Shown here: piece after piece, positions 16,016-25,437 of the stretch
How positions within the stretch are numbered: the stretch's first letter is position 1
How the letters are laid out: the number at the start of each line of letters is the position of its first letter
NCBI GenBank assembly: GCA_949482135.1
Contig: CASYFC010000007.1
Coordinates: 1 to 64,000 of the forward strand
Origin: an uncultured Clostridia bacterium
GTDB taxonomy: Bacteria > Bacillota > Clostridia > TANB77 > CAG-508
Length of the DNA stretch: 64,000 nt
Direction of reading: 5' to 3'
The notes under the pieces: generated by a model
Seen by the model: the letters and a program-made list of their open reading frames with translations, nothing else
Told to the model about the DNA's origin: nothing
Databases searched by the model: none
Translations under genes and position numbers: made by a program

Positions 16016-17236
16016 ATGAAAATATTGTTAGTAAACAAATTTCATTACTTAAAAGGTGGAAGTGAAAAATATTATTTTGAATTAGCAAAATTATTAAAAG
16101 AGCATGGACACCAAGTAGCCTTTTTTTCAATGCAAGATGAAAAAAATATTACAACAGGAGATAAAGAATATTTTGTTGAAAAAATCGATTTAAATACTGG
16201 AAGCAAATTAAAAGCCTTAGATGTAATTTTTTCAAAAACAAATTATGAAAAAATGAAAGAAGCTTTAGAAGATTTTAAACCAGATATTGTACATATTAAT
16301 AATTTTCAAAGACAATTATCGGCTTCAATAATAAAAGCTATTAAAGAAAAAAATATTTCTATTGTATTTACAGCACATGATGTACAAGCTATTTGCCCAG
16401 CAATAACAATGATGGATAATAACAAGAACATTTGCGAAAAATGTATTCATGGGAAATATTTAAATTGTATTAAGAAAAAATGTAATAAAGATTCAACTTT
16501 AAAAAGTGTAATTGGAGCTATTGAAGGTTACTATTATAGAATAAATAAAATATATACTAAAAAAATAGATTATATTATTACACCAAGTGAATTTTATAAA
16601 ATTAAATTAATTGAAGATGGAATATCAGGAGATAAGATTGAAGCAATTCATAATTTTGTAGAATTGAGTAAATATGATTTAAAGACTTTAGATGAAGGAT
16701 ATGCATTATATTTTGGAAGACTATCAAAGGAAAAAGGAATTTTAAATTTAATAAATGCATTTTCTAAAATGGATAGAGGAGCTTTATATATAGCTGGCGA
16801 AGGACCGGAAAAAGAAACTATTGAAAAAATTATTAAAGAAAATAATATGCAAGATAGAGTAAAATTGCTAGGTTTTTTAAATTCAGATGAAATGAAAGAG
16901 TACATTAGAAAATGTAAATTTGTTGTTGTTCCATCAATATGGTATGAAAATTGTCCATACTCAGTAATGGAAACTTTAGCTATTGGTAAACCAGTTATAG
17001 GAGCTGATATTGGAGGAATTCCAGAACTTGTTAGAAACAATGAATGTGGATTAATATATGATTATGATAATACTACTGAGCTTTATGAAAAAATGAAAAG
17101 AATGTTTGAAGATAAAGAACTAACTGAAAAGTTTGGAAAAAATGCTAAAAAGTTAGCTATAAATTTATATGGAAAAGAATTATATTATAAAAAGATATTT
17201 AATATTTATGAGAAGTTAGTTAAAGGAGATAAATAG
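16016..17236 (+). CDS. GT4-family glycosyltransferase
   Basis: A 406-aa GT-B enzyme. MKILLVNKFHYLKGGSEKYYFELAKLL is the start region, with the loop KGGSEKY; VFTAHDVQAICPA and a cysteine-rich insert (CEKCIHGKYLNCIKKKC, near residues 140-157) follow; the donor domain has YFGRLSKEKGILNLI and PSIWYENCPYSVMETLAIGKP. The frame extends back to 15953 inside the previous gene, but ATG 16016 matches the family start. The Cys cluster, common in one branch of GT4 proteins, probably binds metal. Part of the capsule operon. Confidence 0.88.
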   Translation: MKILLVNKFHYLKGGSEKYYFELAKLLKEHGHQVAFFSMQDEKNITTGDKEYFVEKIDLNTGSKLKALDVIFSKTNYEKMKEALEDFKPDIVHINNFQRQLSASIIKAIKEKNISIVFTAHDVQAICPAITMMDNNKNICEKCIHGKYLNCIKKKCNKDSTLKSVIGAIEGYYYRINKIYTKKIDYIITPSEFYKIKLIEDGISGDKIEAIHNFVELSKYDLKTLDEGYALYFGRLSKEKGILNLINAFSKMDRGALYIAGEGPEKETIEKIIKENNMQDRVKLLGFLNSDEMKEYIRKCKFVVVPSIWYENCPYSVMETLAIGKPVIGADIGGIPELVRNNECGLIYDYDNTTELYEKMKRMFEDKELTEKFGKNAKKLAINLYGKELYYKKIFNIYEKLVKGDK

Positions 17237-17239
17237 AAT

Positions 17240-18415
17240 ATGGCTGAAAAGAAATTAAATGGTACTGTTATAGTTACATATAGATGTAATGCAAGATGTA
17301 CAATGTGTAATAGATATAAGGCACCGTCAAAACCAGAAGAAGAAATTAGTCTAGAAACTATAAAAAAATTACCAAAAATGTATTTTACTAATATTACAGG
17401 TGGAGAACCATTTATAAGAGAAGATTTAGCAGATATAGTAAGGGAATTATATAAAAAATCTGATAGAATTGTTATTTCTACAAATGGTTTTTTTCAAGAT
17501 AGAATTATAAAATTATGTGAAGAATTTCCAAATGTTGGAATTAGAATTTCAATAGAAGGGCTAGAAGAAACTAACAACAAAATAAGAGGGTTAGAAGATG
17601 GGTATAATAAAGGATATTCAACATTAAAGAAATTGGTCGAAATGAAACATCCTGATGTTGGATTTGGAATGACTGTTCAAGATGCAAATGCTAAAGATTT
17701 AGTAGCATTATATGAAAAAGCAAATGAATTAAATATGGAATTTGCAACTGCATCACTTCATAATAGTTTTTATTTTGTAGAAGCTAAAAATATAATAAAA
17801 GATAGAATGATGGTTGCTAAAGAATTTGAAAATTTAGTAAATAAATTATTAGAATCGAATTCACCCAAAAAATGGTTTAGAGCATATTTTAATCATGGAT
17901 TAATTAATTATATATTTGGACAAAAGAGATTACTTCCATGTGATATGTCTTTTGATACTTTCTTTATTGATCCATATGGAGATGTAATGCCATGTAATGG
18001 AACAAAAGATAAGGAAGTAATGGGAAATTTAAATAATCAAACATGGGAAGAATTATGGAATTCTGAACAAGCAGAAAGAGTTAGAAAAAGTGTTAGACAT
18101 TGTGATAGAAATTGTTGGATGATTGGTTCTGTTTCTCCTGCAATGCATAAATATATTTGGAAACCTGCTTTTTGGGTAATTAAACACAAGTTTTTAAGAT
18201 TCTTTAAAAAAGAAAAATATTCTATGTTTGAAAACAAAATTGTTAGAGATTTAAGAGATGGAAAAGTTACTAAAGAAGAACTTGATAGATGTTCAACCTG
18301 TGATATGAATGCAAAAATAAATAATGGATTATCTGAGGAATCAATGGAACAATTAAAAGGGAAGACTGGTGAAGAAATTGTTGATGCAGATATAAAAAAG
18401 CAAATGGAGAAATAA
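17240..18415 (+). CDS. Radical SAM/SPASM-domain protein in polysaccharide operon
   Basis: A 391-aa radical S-adenosylmethionine enzyme. Cys16-x3-Cys20-x2-Cys23 (YRCNARCTMC) binds the [4Fe-4S] cluster, NITGGEPFIRED is the GGE motif, and STNG follows. The C-terminus has SPASM-like cysteines: LPCDMSFDTFFIDPYGDVMPCNG, then HCDRNC, then CSTCDM near the end. It lies three bases after a glycosyltransferase and five bases before a pyruvyltransferase. It probably makes a radical-based modification of a sugar or polyprenyl intermediate; no peptide substrate gene is visible. Substrate not predictable. Confidence 0.85.
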   Translation: MAEKKLNGTVIVTYRCNARCTMCNRYKAPSKPEEEISLETIKKLPKMYFTNITGGEPFIREDLADIVRELYKKSDRIVISTNGFFQDRIIKLCEEFPNVGIRISIEGLEETNNKIRGLEDGYNKGYSTLKKLVEMKHPDVGFGMTVQDANAKDLVALYEKANELNMEFATASLHNSFYFVEAKNIIKDRMMVAKEFENLVNKLLESNSPKKWFRAYFNHGLINYIFGQKRLLPCDMSFDTFFIDPYGDVMPCNGTKDKEVMGNLNNQTWEELWNSEQAERVRKSVRHCDRNCWMIGSVSPAMHKYIWKPAFWVIKHKFLRFFKKEKYSMFENKIVRDLRDGKVTKEELDRCSTCDMNAKINNGLSEESMEQLKGKTGEEIVDADIKKQMEK

Positions 18416-18419
18416 GTTA

Positions 18420-19532
18420 ATGAAGATTGATATAATAACAAGACATTCGGTTCCAAATTATGGATCATTGTTACAGAGTTATGCAACTCAAAAGGCGATA
18501 GAAAAGATTGGGCATGAATCTGAAATAATAAATTATACGAGATATGAAGAAAGATATGAAAATTTAGCTACTACATTGATAAAAGGCAAGAAGTGGGACA
18601 AAAATATATTATTGAGAATGATATATAAGTTAATTCAAACTCCTAATTATGCTAGAATGTATAAAAAATTTGCTACGTATAGAAAAGAATTTTTAAAAGA
18701 AACCAAAAACGAATATGGAAATATAGAAGAATTAAAGAAAAATATACCAGAGGCAGATGTATATTGTTCTGGAAGTGATCAGATATGGGGAAAAATAGGA
18801 ACAGAAGATTATGATCAATCTTACTTTTTAGAATTTGCTAAAGGAAAAAAATGTATATCATATGCTTCTAGTTTTGGAAAAACACAGTTAAACGAAAATT
18901 TAAATAAAAATTTAGATCGATTACTTGGAAAATATACTAAGATTTTAGTTAGAGAGGATTCTGCTAAGAAAATATTAAGTGATAGAAATTTTGATAATGT
19001 AGAACAAGTATTAGATCCAACATTGCTACTTTCAATGAATGAATGGAGTGAATTAGCTAATAAATCAAATAAAAAAATCCCCACCAAATATGTATTAATT
19101 TATCAACTGCATGATAACAAGTTATTTGATAAATATGCAGAAAAATTTGCAAAAAGTAAGAATTTGAAATTATTAAGGATAAGTCCTTCATTATATCATA
19201 TTACAAGAAGTGGAAAATTAGTATATTTACCAACGCAATATGATTTTTTAAAATATTTTTTAAATGCAGAATATATTTTAACAGATTCTTTTCATGCAAC
19301 TGTTTTCTCAATTATATTTAATAAAAAATTTATTGATGTGTTACCAGAAAATAAAACAGGCACTAGAATTGAAAGTATTTTAAATTTATTTGGAATAAAT
19401 AATAGAATTTTAAAAAGTTATGAAGATATGAGTTTAATTGAAACGGATATTGATTATGAAAATGTTAATAATAGATTAGTTGAAGAGATGGAAAAATCAT
19501 TGAAGTGTTTAAAAGATGCAATAGAAAAGTAA
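18420..19532 (+). CDS. Polysaccharide pyruvyl transferase family protein
   Basis: A 370-aa CsaB-type protein. MKIDIITRHSVPNYGSLLQSYA is the usual N-terminal Rossmann loop, DVYCSGSDQIWG is the family's central motif, and EYILTDSFHATVFSIIFNKKF is the C-terminal signature with the conserved SFHA. Family members transfer pyruvate from phosphoenolpyruvate to sugars, making ketals. It pairs with the FrhB-like gene 18 bases downstream, a combination common in clostridial capsule loci. Confidence 0.88.
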   Translation: MKIDIITRHSVPNYGSLLQSYATQKAIEKIGHESEIINYTRYEERYENLATTLIKGKKWDKNILLRMIYKLIQTPNYARMYKKFATYRKEFLKETKNEYGNIEELKKNIPEADVYCSGSDQIWGKIGTEDYDQSYFLEFAKGKKCISYASSFGKTQLNENLNKNLDRLLGKYTKILVREDSAKKILSDRNFDNVEQVLDPTLLLSMNEWSELANKSNKKIPTKYVLIYQLHDNKLFDKYAEKFAKSKNLKLLRISPSLYHITRSGKLVYLPTQYDFLKYFLNAEYILTDSFHATVFSIIFNKKFIDVLPENKTGTRIESILNLFGINNRILKSYEDMSLIETDIDYENVNNRLVEEMEKSLKCLKDAIEK

Positions 19533-19550
19533 TTATGAAAGGTTGATAAA

Positions 19551-20732
19551 ATGAACAATATATCAAAACTTGATAAAAATAATTGCACAGGTTGTAGAAT
19601 GTGTGAAAAAATTTGTCCTGTAAATGCTATAAATATGATTGAAAATGAAGAGGGATTTATAGAACCTAAAATCGATGAAAAATTATGTGTAAATTGTGGA
19701 TTATGCTATAATAAATGTCCTCAAATAAACAAAATAGAAAATTATAGAATGGATAATGTTGAAACATATGCAGCTAAAAATGTTAATTATAAAGAATTAA
19801 AGGAAAGTTCTTCTGGAGGAATTTTTTCGGCTTTATCAAATTTTATATTAGATAAGAACGGTGTAGTATATGGATGTGCTTTTAATAATGAGCTAGTTGC
19901 TGAGCATATTAGAGTTGACAATAAAGAAAATTTATACAAGCTTCGTGGTTCAAAATACGTTCAAAGTAATACTCAGAATACGTTTGTAGAAGTTAAAGAA
20001 GATTTATTAAAAGATAAATATGTTTTATATTCAGGAACCCCATGTCAAATTGCTGGATTAAAAGCATATTTGGAAAAGGAATATGAAAAATTAATAACTG
20101 TAGATTTAGTTTGTCATGGTGTTCCTAGTCCAAAATTATTTAGGAAGTATAAAGAAAATTTAGAAAAAAGATATAATTCTCAGATAAAAAATTATGAATT
20201 TAGAAATAAAGAAAAAAATGGATGGGGGCTAAATGCAAAAATAACATTCAAAAATGGAAAGATTATATATTGTCCAGTGAATTTAGATTCTTATTATAAG
20301 TCATTTTTAAAATCAATTAATTATAGAGAGGTATGTTATAAGTGCAAATATTCAAATATAAAAAGAATATCTGATATTACTTTAGCTGATTATTGGGGAG
20401 TTGAAAATGTTCATCCAGATTTTTATGATGAAATGGGGGTTTCTGCAATTATAATAAATACATTAAAAGGTAAAAATATATTATTTGAAATAGAAAATAC
20501 AATTTTACTAAAAAATACAGATTTATTAAAAATAATTGAAAGAAATAGAAATCTAGAAAATAGCTCAATAAGAATTAGTCAAAGAAATCATATTTACAAT
20601 GAAATAGATACACTATCATATAAAAAATATGAAAAGAAAAAATTATATTTTAAAAAAAATATCAAAGATATCATAAAGAATTTGATACCTTTAAAAGTAA
20701 AAAAGAAGTTAAAACAAATTATAAAATCTTAA
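19551..20732 (+). CDS. FrhB-like ferredoxin-type protein (coenzyme F420 hydrogenase beta family)
   Basis: A 393-aa iron-sulfur flavoprotein-like protein. Two 4Fe-4S clusters at the N-terminus: CTGCRMCEKICP (about 14-25) and CVNCGLCYNKCP (about 47-58). Then SSSGGIFSAL, FSGTPCQIAGLKAYL-like SGTPCQIAG and VDLVCHGVPSP, all FrhB/FdhB family features, plus CYKCKYS and ITLADYWG. Despite the family name it is unlikely to use F420 here; in capsule clusters such proteins accompany pyruvyltransferases and may reduce a sugar or polyprenyl substrate. Function is inferred. Confidence 0.85.
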   Translation: MNNISKLDKNNCTGCRMCEKICPVNAINMIENEEGFIEPKIDEKLCVNCGLCYNKCPQINKIENYRMDNVETYAAKNVNYKELKESSSGGIFSALSNFILDKNGVVYGCAFNNELVAEHIRVDNKENLYKLRGSKYVQSNTQNTFVEVKEDLLKDKYVLYSGTPCQIAGLKAYLEKEYEKLITVDLVCHGVPSPKLFRKYKENLEKRYNSQIKNYEFRNKEKNGWGLNAKITFKNGKIIYCPVNLDSYYKSFLKSINYREVCYKCKYSNIKRISDITLADYWGVENVHPDFYDEMGVSAIIINTLKGKNILFEIENTILLKNTDLLKIIERNRNLENSSIRISQRNHIYNEIDTLSYKKYEKKKLYFKKNIKDIIKNLIPLKVKKKLKQIIKS

Positions 20733-20757
20733 TACAAATATTGCGAAAGAGGATAAA

Positions 20758-21669
20758 ATGGAAAAAGTTGTAATATTAATGTCAACTTATAATGGAAGTA
20801 AATATTTAAAAGAGCAATTAGATAGTCTAATTAATTTAAAAAAAGATAATTTTGAAATTTTTATAAGAATTAGAGATGATGGTTCTCGTGATAATACACA
20901 AGAAATTCTCCAAGAATATTGTAATAATTTTAAAAATATAGAGTGGTATCAAGGGGAAAATCTTGGACCAGCACATAGCTTTTTAGAATTACTTTCTAGA
21001 GAAAATAATTATGAATATTATGCTTTTTGTGATCAAGATGATGTTTGGGAAAATACTAAAATTATTAAGGCAATAGAAAAAATTAGAAAATATAGCAATA
21101 AACCAACATTATACTTCTCTGCTGTAAATTTAGTTGACAAACAATTGAATTTTTTATCTAAACGTGAGCCATTAATGAAAATTACATTTGAAAATAGCTA
21201 TATTTTAAATCCTGTAGTTGGATGTACATTAGTTTTTAATGATAAATTAAAAATTGATTTTGAGAAAATGAAAATATCAGGAGAAATTGGAATGCATGAT
21301 TCATTTATATATAGAATGGCTCAATCAACAGATGCTAATATAATATATGATGAAAATGCTTATATAAAATATAGACAACATGAAAATAATGTTTTAGGAA
21401 TAAACTCTAAAAAAACAATAAAACAATATTTTAATTATCTTATGAAACCAAGAAAGAAAGTTATTGCTAATGTTGCTAGATTAATATTAGAAGCTTATAA
21501 CTATAGTCTTTCTGATTACAAAAGAAATACATTAAAAGAAATCAGTAATCTTCTAGATAAAAAAAATATAAGAGCAAAATTAAAAATAATATTCAGTAAA
21601 AGATTTAACAGTGGGAATTTTAAACAAGATTTGAAATTTAAATATGATGTATTATTTAATAGAAGATAG
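20758..21669 (+). CDS. GT2-family glycosyltransferase
   Basis: A 303-aa GT-A enzyme. MSTYNGSKYLKEQLDSL is the N-terminal nucleotide-binding region, RDDGSRDNT the first acidic motif and FCDQDDVW the metal-binding DxD, typical of rhamnosyltransferase-like WcaA-type proteins. A positively charged, probably membrane-contacting tail follows. Located in the middle of the capsule operon; the sugar is unknown. Confidence 0.9.
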   Translation: MEKVVILMSTYNGSKYLKEQLDSLINLKKDNFEIFIRIRDDGSRDNTQEILQEYCNNFKNIEWYQGENLGPAHSFLELLSRENNYEYYAFCDQDDVWENTKIIKAIEKIRKYSNKPTLYFSAVNLVDKQLNFLSKREPLMKITFENSYILNPVVGCTLVFNDKLKIDFEKMKISGEIGMHDSFIYRMAQSTDANIIYDENAYIKYRQHENNVLGINSKKTIKQYFNYLMKPRKKVIANVARLILEAYNYSLSDYKRNTLKEISNLLDKKNIRAKLKIIFSKRFNSGNFKQDLKFKYDVLFNRR

Positions 21670-21704
21670 ATACAAAAGAAAATTAATTAAAACGGAGGAA
21701 AAAT

Positions 21705-23048
21705 ATGGCTTATTTTATATTTGGGATAATTATTCTAATAGCTGTAATATTAATGATGGTAAATAAAAATTATTTACTATATTATTTTTGTTTTTTATAC
21801 CCAATATTGCCAGAATATTTGGCAATTAATATATCTGATTCATTACCATTATTCACAGCATCTAGGATTTTACTTGTGATCTTAATAATTTCTTTGATAT
21901 TAAAATCACCTAGAATCAAACTATTGAAAAAATTGGGGAGTTTTAAAAGTGCATTATTTATTTTTTTCTTATGTGAAACTTTAGTTTTTTTGGCTCATAT
22001 AAAAAATATTGATTCAGTAAAATCATATATAAATATTATTATTGAAAATATATTATTATTATTGGTTTTATACAACTTAATTGATAGTAAAGAAAAATTA
22101 TATAAGTGTATTACAGCGTTATGTTTTGCATCATTCTTTGTTTTTTTTATGGGAGTACTGGAACCAATAACTAAAGTAAACTTAGCGTCTACATATTTAG
22201 ATACTGGAGAAAGAAGTAATTTATTAATGAGTACATATGAAAGATATGGAAGTATTAGAGCTACATTTTCATTTGGACATGCAATTGCATTAGCTGTATA
22301 TTGTATTGCAATGTTACCTATAATAATGTATAAAATGAATGAAACTAAGAAAAAGATATATTTTATTGGTTATGAATTAGGCTTTGCTTGTTTAATAATG
22401 ACAATGGCAAGAGGAACAATTCTTGTTTTTGCTGTAGTGTTTATATTTTCATTATTAATTATAGGAAAAAAGCAAAGAAGAGATCTTATGAAATTTATTA
22501 TAATAACAATGTTGATTGCATTTGTGGCTGTTCTTATAATACCAGAAGTATTTTCAATAGTTAAAACAACAGTTTTAGCATGTTTTAATGCATTGGGAGC
22601 AAATTTTGAAATAAGTGGTTCTAGTGGAAATGAAAAAGCTATTTTATCTAGAACAAGTCAGTTTTCTATGCTAAACCAAGTATTACCTAATTTTCCTCTA
22701 TTTGGTGGTGGAACTGGATATATATTTAAAAATAATGTTTATGTTAATACTGGAGATAGAGTATTTAAAGCTGTATCAATTGATATAAATTATTTAAGCT
22801 TGCTAATTAATAAAGGAATTATAGGATTTTTAGGAAATGTTATTTTGTATATTTCACTTTTAAAAATAACATGGAATAATAAACGAAACGATAAAAATTC
22901 TATAAGTTTAACATTTTTCTTATCATTCTTAAGTATTTTTATGGCTTACTTTACAGTTGCAGAATTAACAACAGGTTCTATATTATGGATACTGATTAGT
23001 ATATATGTGTGTTATAATAAATTAAAAATTGAAGAAAAAGAGGATTAA
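21705..23048 (+). CDS. Wzy-like O-antigen/capsule polymerase
   Basis: A 447-aa membrane protein with about 10-12 hydrophobic helices and a large extracytoplasmic loop in the C-terminal half (about 290-350) containing LSRTSQFSMLNQVLPNFPLFGGGTGY, which resembles the Wzy_C/ligase region. It should polymerise lipid-linked repeat units outside the membrane. GGAGG precedes the ATG. Sequence conservation of Wzy proteins is poor, so the call rests on topology, the loop and position between glycosyltransferases and a flippase. Confidence 0.8.
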   Translation: MAYFIFGIIILIAVILMMVNKNYLLYYFCFLYPILPEYLAINISDSLPLFTASRILLVILIISLILKSPRIKLLKKLGSFKSALFIFFLCETLVFLAHIKNIDSVKSYINIIIENILLLLVLYNLIDSKEKLYKCITALCFASFFVFFMGVLEPITKVNLASTYLDTGERSNLLMSTYERYGSIRATFSFGHAIALAVYCIAMLPIIMYKMNETKKKIYFIGYELGFACLIMTMARGTILVFAVVFIFSLLIIGKKQRRDLMKFIIITMLIAFVAVLIIPEVFSIVKTTVLACFNALGANFEISGSSGNEKAILSRTSQFSMLNQVLPNFPLFGGGTGYIFKNNVYVNTGDRVFKAVSIDINYLSLLINKGIIGFLGNVILYISLLKITWNNKRNDKNSISLTFFLSFLSIFMAYFTVAELTTGSILWILISIYVCYNKLKIEEKED

Positions 23049-23051
23049 TAG

Positions 23052-24224
23052 ATGAGAATAGGAATTTTTGGTGTAGAACTATTGTCAACAAATTATGGAT
23101 GTGCAGCTTTAGGAATATCACAATTAAAATTTTTAGAAGAAGTTTGTACAAAAAATAATGTAGAAATAGAATATTATATTTTTTCAAATGATGATATTAA
23201 TAAAATTAGCAATATAAAAAAAATATTAGACATAAAATCAAATATTGAAATAAAGGGATTAATAAACTTCAAAGGTGGACTTAAAGGATGGAAAAAAATA
23301 AGTTCTGAAATAAATAAATGTGATTATATAATAGATTTAACTTATGGTGATAGCTTTAGTGATATATATGGATTTAAAAATTTTTTAATATATACAATTC
23401 CAAAATTAATTACTATTTATAACCAAAAATGTTTAATAATTGCACCACAGACTATTGGTCCATATCAAAAGTTTATTACAAAAATAATGGCTAAAAAAGT
23501 TTTAAAAAAAGCAAAATTTATTTGTGTTAGAGATGAAAAATCATTAAAGTTAGCAAAAGACTTATCTCAAAGAGATGATATGTTATTAACAAGTGATTTG
23601 GCTATGGAGTTACCATACCAAAAAAAAGAAATTAATAATGAAAAATTTAATGTAGGAATAAATGTTTCGGATTTACTTTATACAAATACAAACGAAGAAA
23701 ACAAAAATAAGTATGGTATTGTAATTAATTATAAAGAATTAGTAAAAAAAATAATAGATAAATTTAGTAATGAAAAGTATCAAATACATTTAATTACGCA
23801 TGTTTTTTCAAGAGATGATACAAAAGGAGAATTTGCATTAGCAAAGAAAATTCATGAGGAATATCCTAATACAATTTTAGCGCCTAAATTTGATAGTCCA
23901 ATAGAAGCTAAAAATTATATGTCAGGGTTAGATTTATTTTTTGGAGCTAGAATGCATGCAACAATGGGAGCATTTTCATCAGGAGTTCCAATAATACCAA
24001 CATCATATAGTAGAAAATTTGAGGGATTGTATGGTTCATTAGGATATAATTATGGAATTAATTTAAGAGAAACAACAGTTGAAGAAGCAATGAAACATAT
24101 AGACTATTGTTTAGAAAATTATGATAAAGTTGAATATGATAGAAAAAAAGCTTTTGATGAAGCCTTAAAAAGAAATGAAAATTATCATAAATTATTAGAA
24201 AAAATAATTGATAAAGGAAAATAA
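23052..24224 (+). CDS. Polysaccharide pyruvyl transferase family protein (second copy)
   Basis: A 390-aa CsaB-like protein: NYGCAALGISQLKFL loop at the N-terminus, IIAPQTIGPYQ in the middle, and LFFGARMHATMGAFSSGVPIIP as the C-terminal signature with Arg-Met-His. It differs strongly from the copy at 18420 (SFHA versus ARMHA), so the two are not a recent duplication. It starts four bases after the polymerase stop and is followed by a second FrhB-like gene, repeating the module. Confidence 0.85.
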   Translation: MRIGIFGVELLSTNYGCAALGISQLKFLEEVCTKNNVEIEYYIFSNDDINKISNIKKILDIKSNIEIKGLINFKGGLKGWKKISSEINKCDYIIDLTYGDSFSDIYGFKNFLIYTIPKLITIYNQKCLIIAPQTIGPYQKFITKIMAKKVLKKAKFICVRDEKSLKLAKDLSQRDDMLLTSDLAMELPYQKKEINNEKFNVGINVSDLLYTNTNEENKNKYGIVINYKELVKKIIDKFSNEKYQIHLITHVFSRDDTKGEFALAKKIHEEYPNTILAPKFDSPIEAKNYMSGLDLFFGARMHATMGAFSSGVPIIPTSYSRKFEGLYGSLGYNYGINLRETTVEEAMKHIDYCLENYDKVEYDRKKAFDEALKRNENYHKLLEKIIDKGK

Positions 24225-24225
24225 T

Positions 24226-25437
24226 ATGAAAGATTTAGTTGAAACAGTTGTTAAAAATAACAATTGTGTTGGTTGTGGATTATGTTCTAAATTATATCAA
24301 AATTGTTATGGAATGCAAATTAGTGAAGATGGATATTATAGACCTAAAAAGTTTAGAGATAACCATAATTCAGAATTAAATGAAAAATTTAAGCAATTAT
24401 GTCCAGGAATGGTAAGAAGAGAAAAATTAAAAAGCGATAATGAAATAGGTATATGGGGAAAGTATGAAAAAGTTTGTACAACATATGCGTCTAATGAAGA
24501 TATAAGATATAAGGCTTCTACAGGTGGCTCTTTAACTGCTATATTAGTATATTTATTAGAAAATAATATTGTTGATGGAGTTTTACAGGTAAGAACAAAT
24601 GAAAAAGTACCATATATATCACAATATGAGATTTCTAAATCTGTTGAAGATGTTATAAATTCTATTGGATCAAGATATGAGCCGACTAGTATTTTTTCTA
24701 AATTAAATGAAGTGAAAAATTTTGAAGGTATGCTTGCTATTGTTGGAAAACCATGTGATATTGCATCATTTAAAAGGTATATACAAAAGTATGATTTGGA
24801 AGAAAAAATATATTGTTATATATCATTTCTTTGTGGAGGAACTCCAAGTATCAATGCAACTTTAGATATATTAAAAGAAAATAATGTAGATAAATCAGAA
24901 ATAACAGAATTGAAATATAGAGGTGAAGGTTGGCCAGGATATTTTAAAGTAAAAAAAGAAGAAGAAGAAGTTATAAAAATTTCTTATACAGAATCTTGGG
25001 CCCAAAAATTATCTAAAAAAGTACAACAATCTTGTAGAATTTGTACAGATGGTATAGGAGAAATGGCTGATATTGTTTTTGGAGATGCTTGGAACTTAAA
25101 TGAAAATGGTAAAATAGATTTTTCAGAATCTGATGGACTTAATATTACTTTAGTTAGAAGCAAAATTGGTAAAGATATTATAGATAATGCAATTAAAAAA
25201 GATTATATCAAAATTGATACAGAACATTTAGATGAAAATACTTTGAATAAAATGCAACCATTTCAAGCTATGCATAGAAAACAAGTTTATTATAAAATTT
25301 TAGGTAAGAAGTTAAGCATGAAAAATGTACCATATTTTCCTAAAAAACTATTTAAAAACTTTTCTAAAAATCAAAGTATAGTAAAAAGAATAAAATTAAT
25401 ACTATCTTCAGTAAAGAAAGAAATAAAAGGGGTATAA
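24226..25437 (+). CDS. FrhB-like ferredoxin-type protein (second copy)
   Basis: A 403-aa protein of the same family as 19551 but with a degenerate N-terminal cluster region: CVGCGLCSKLYQNC is followed by a single distant LCPG instead of a second full cluster. KASTGGSLTAIL, VGKPCDIASFKRYI and SFLCGGTPS are the family core, and SCRICTDGIGEMADIVFGDAW is the C-terminal motif. The frame opens at 24208, inside the previous gene, but AAAGGA and ATG 24226 fit better. It pairs with the pyruvyltransferase at 23052. Confidence 0.82.
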   Translation: MKDLVETVVKNNNCVGCGLCSKLYQNCYGMQISEDGYYRPKKFRDNHNSELNEKFKQLCPGMVRREKLKSDNEIGIWGKYEKVCTTYASNEDIRYKASTGGSLTAILVYLLENNIVDGVLQVRTNEKVPYISQYEISKSVEDVINSIGSRYEPTSIFSKLNEVKNFEGMLAIVGKPCDIASFKRYIQKYDLEEKIYCYISFLCGGTPSINATLDILKENNVDKSEITELKYRGEGWPGYFKVKKEEEEVIKISYTESWAQKLSKKVQQSCRICTDGIGEMADIVFGDAWNLNENGKIDFSESDGLNITLVRSKIGKDIIDNAIKKDYIKIDTEHLDENTLNKMQPFQAMHRKQVYYKILGKKLSMKNVPYFPKKLFKNFSKNQSIVKRIKLILSSVKKEIKGV

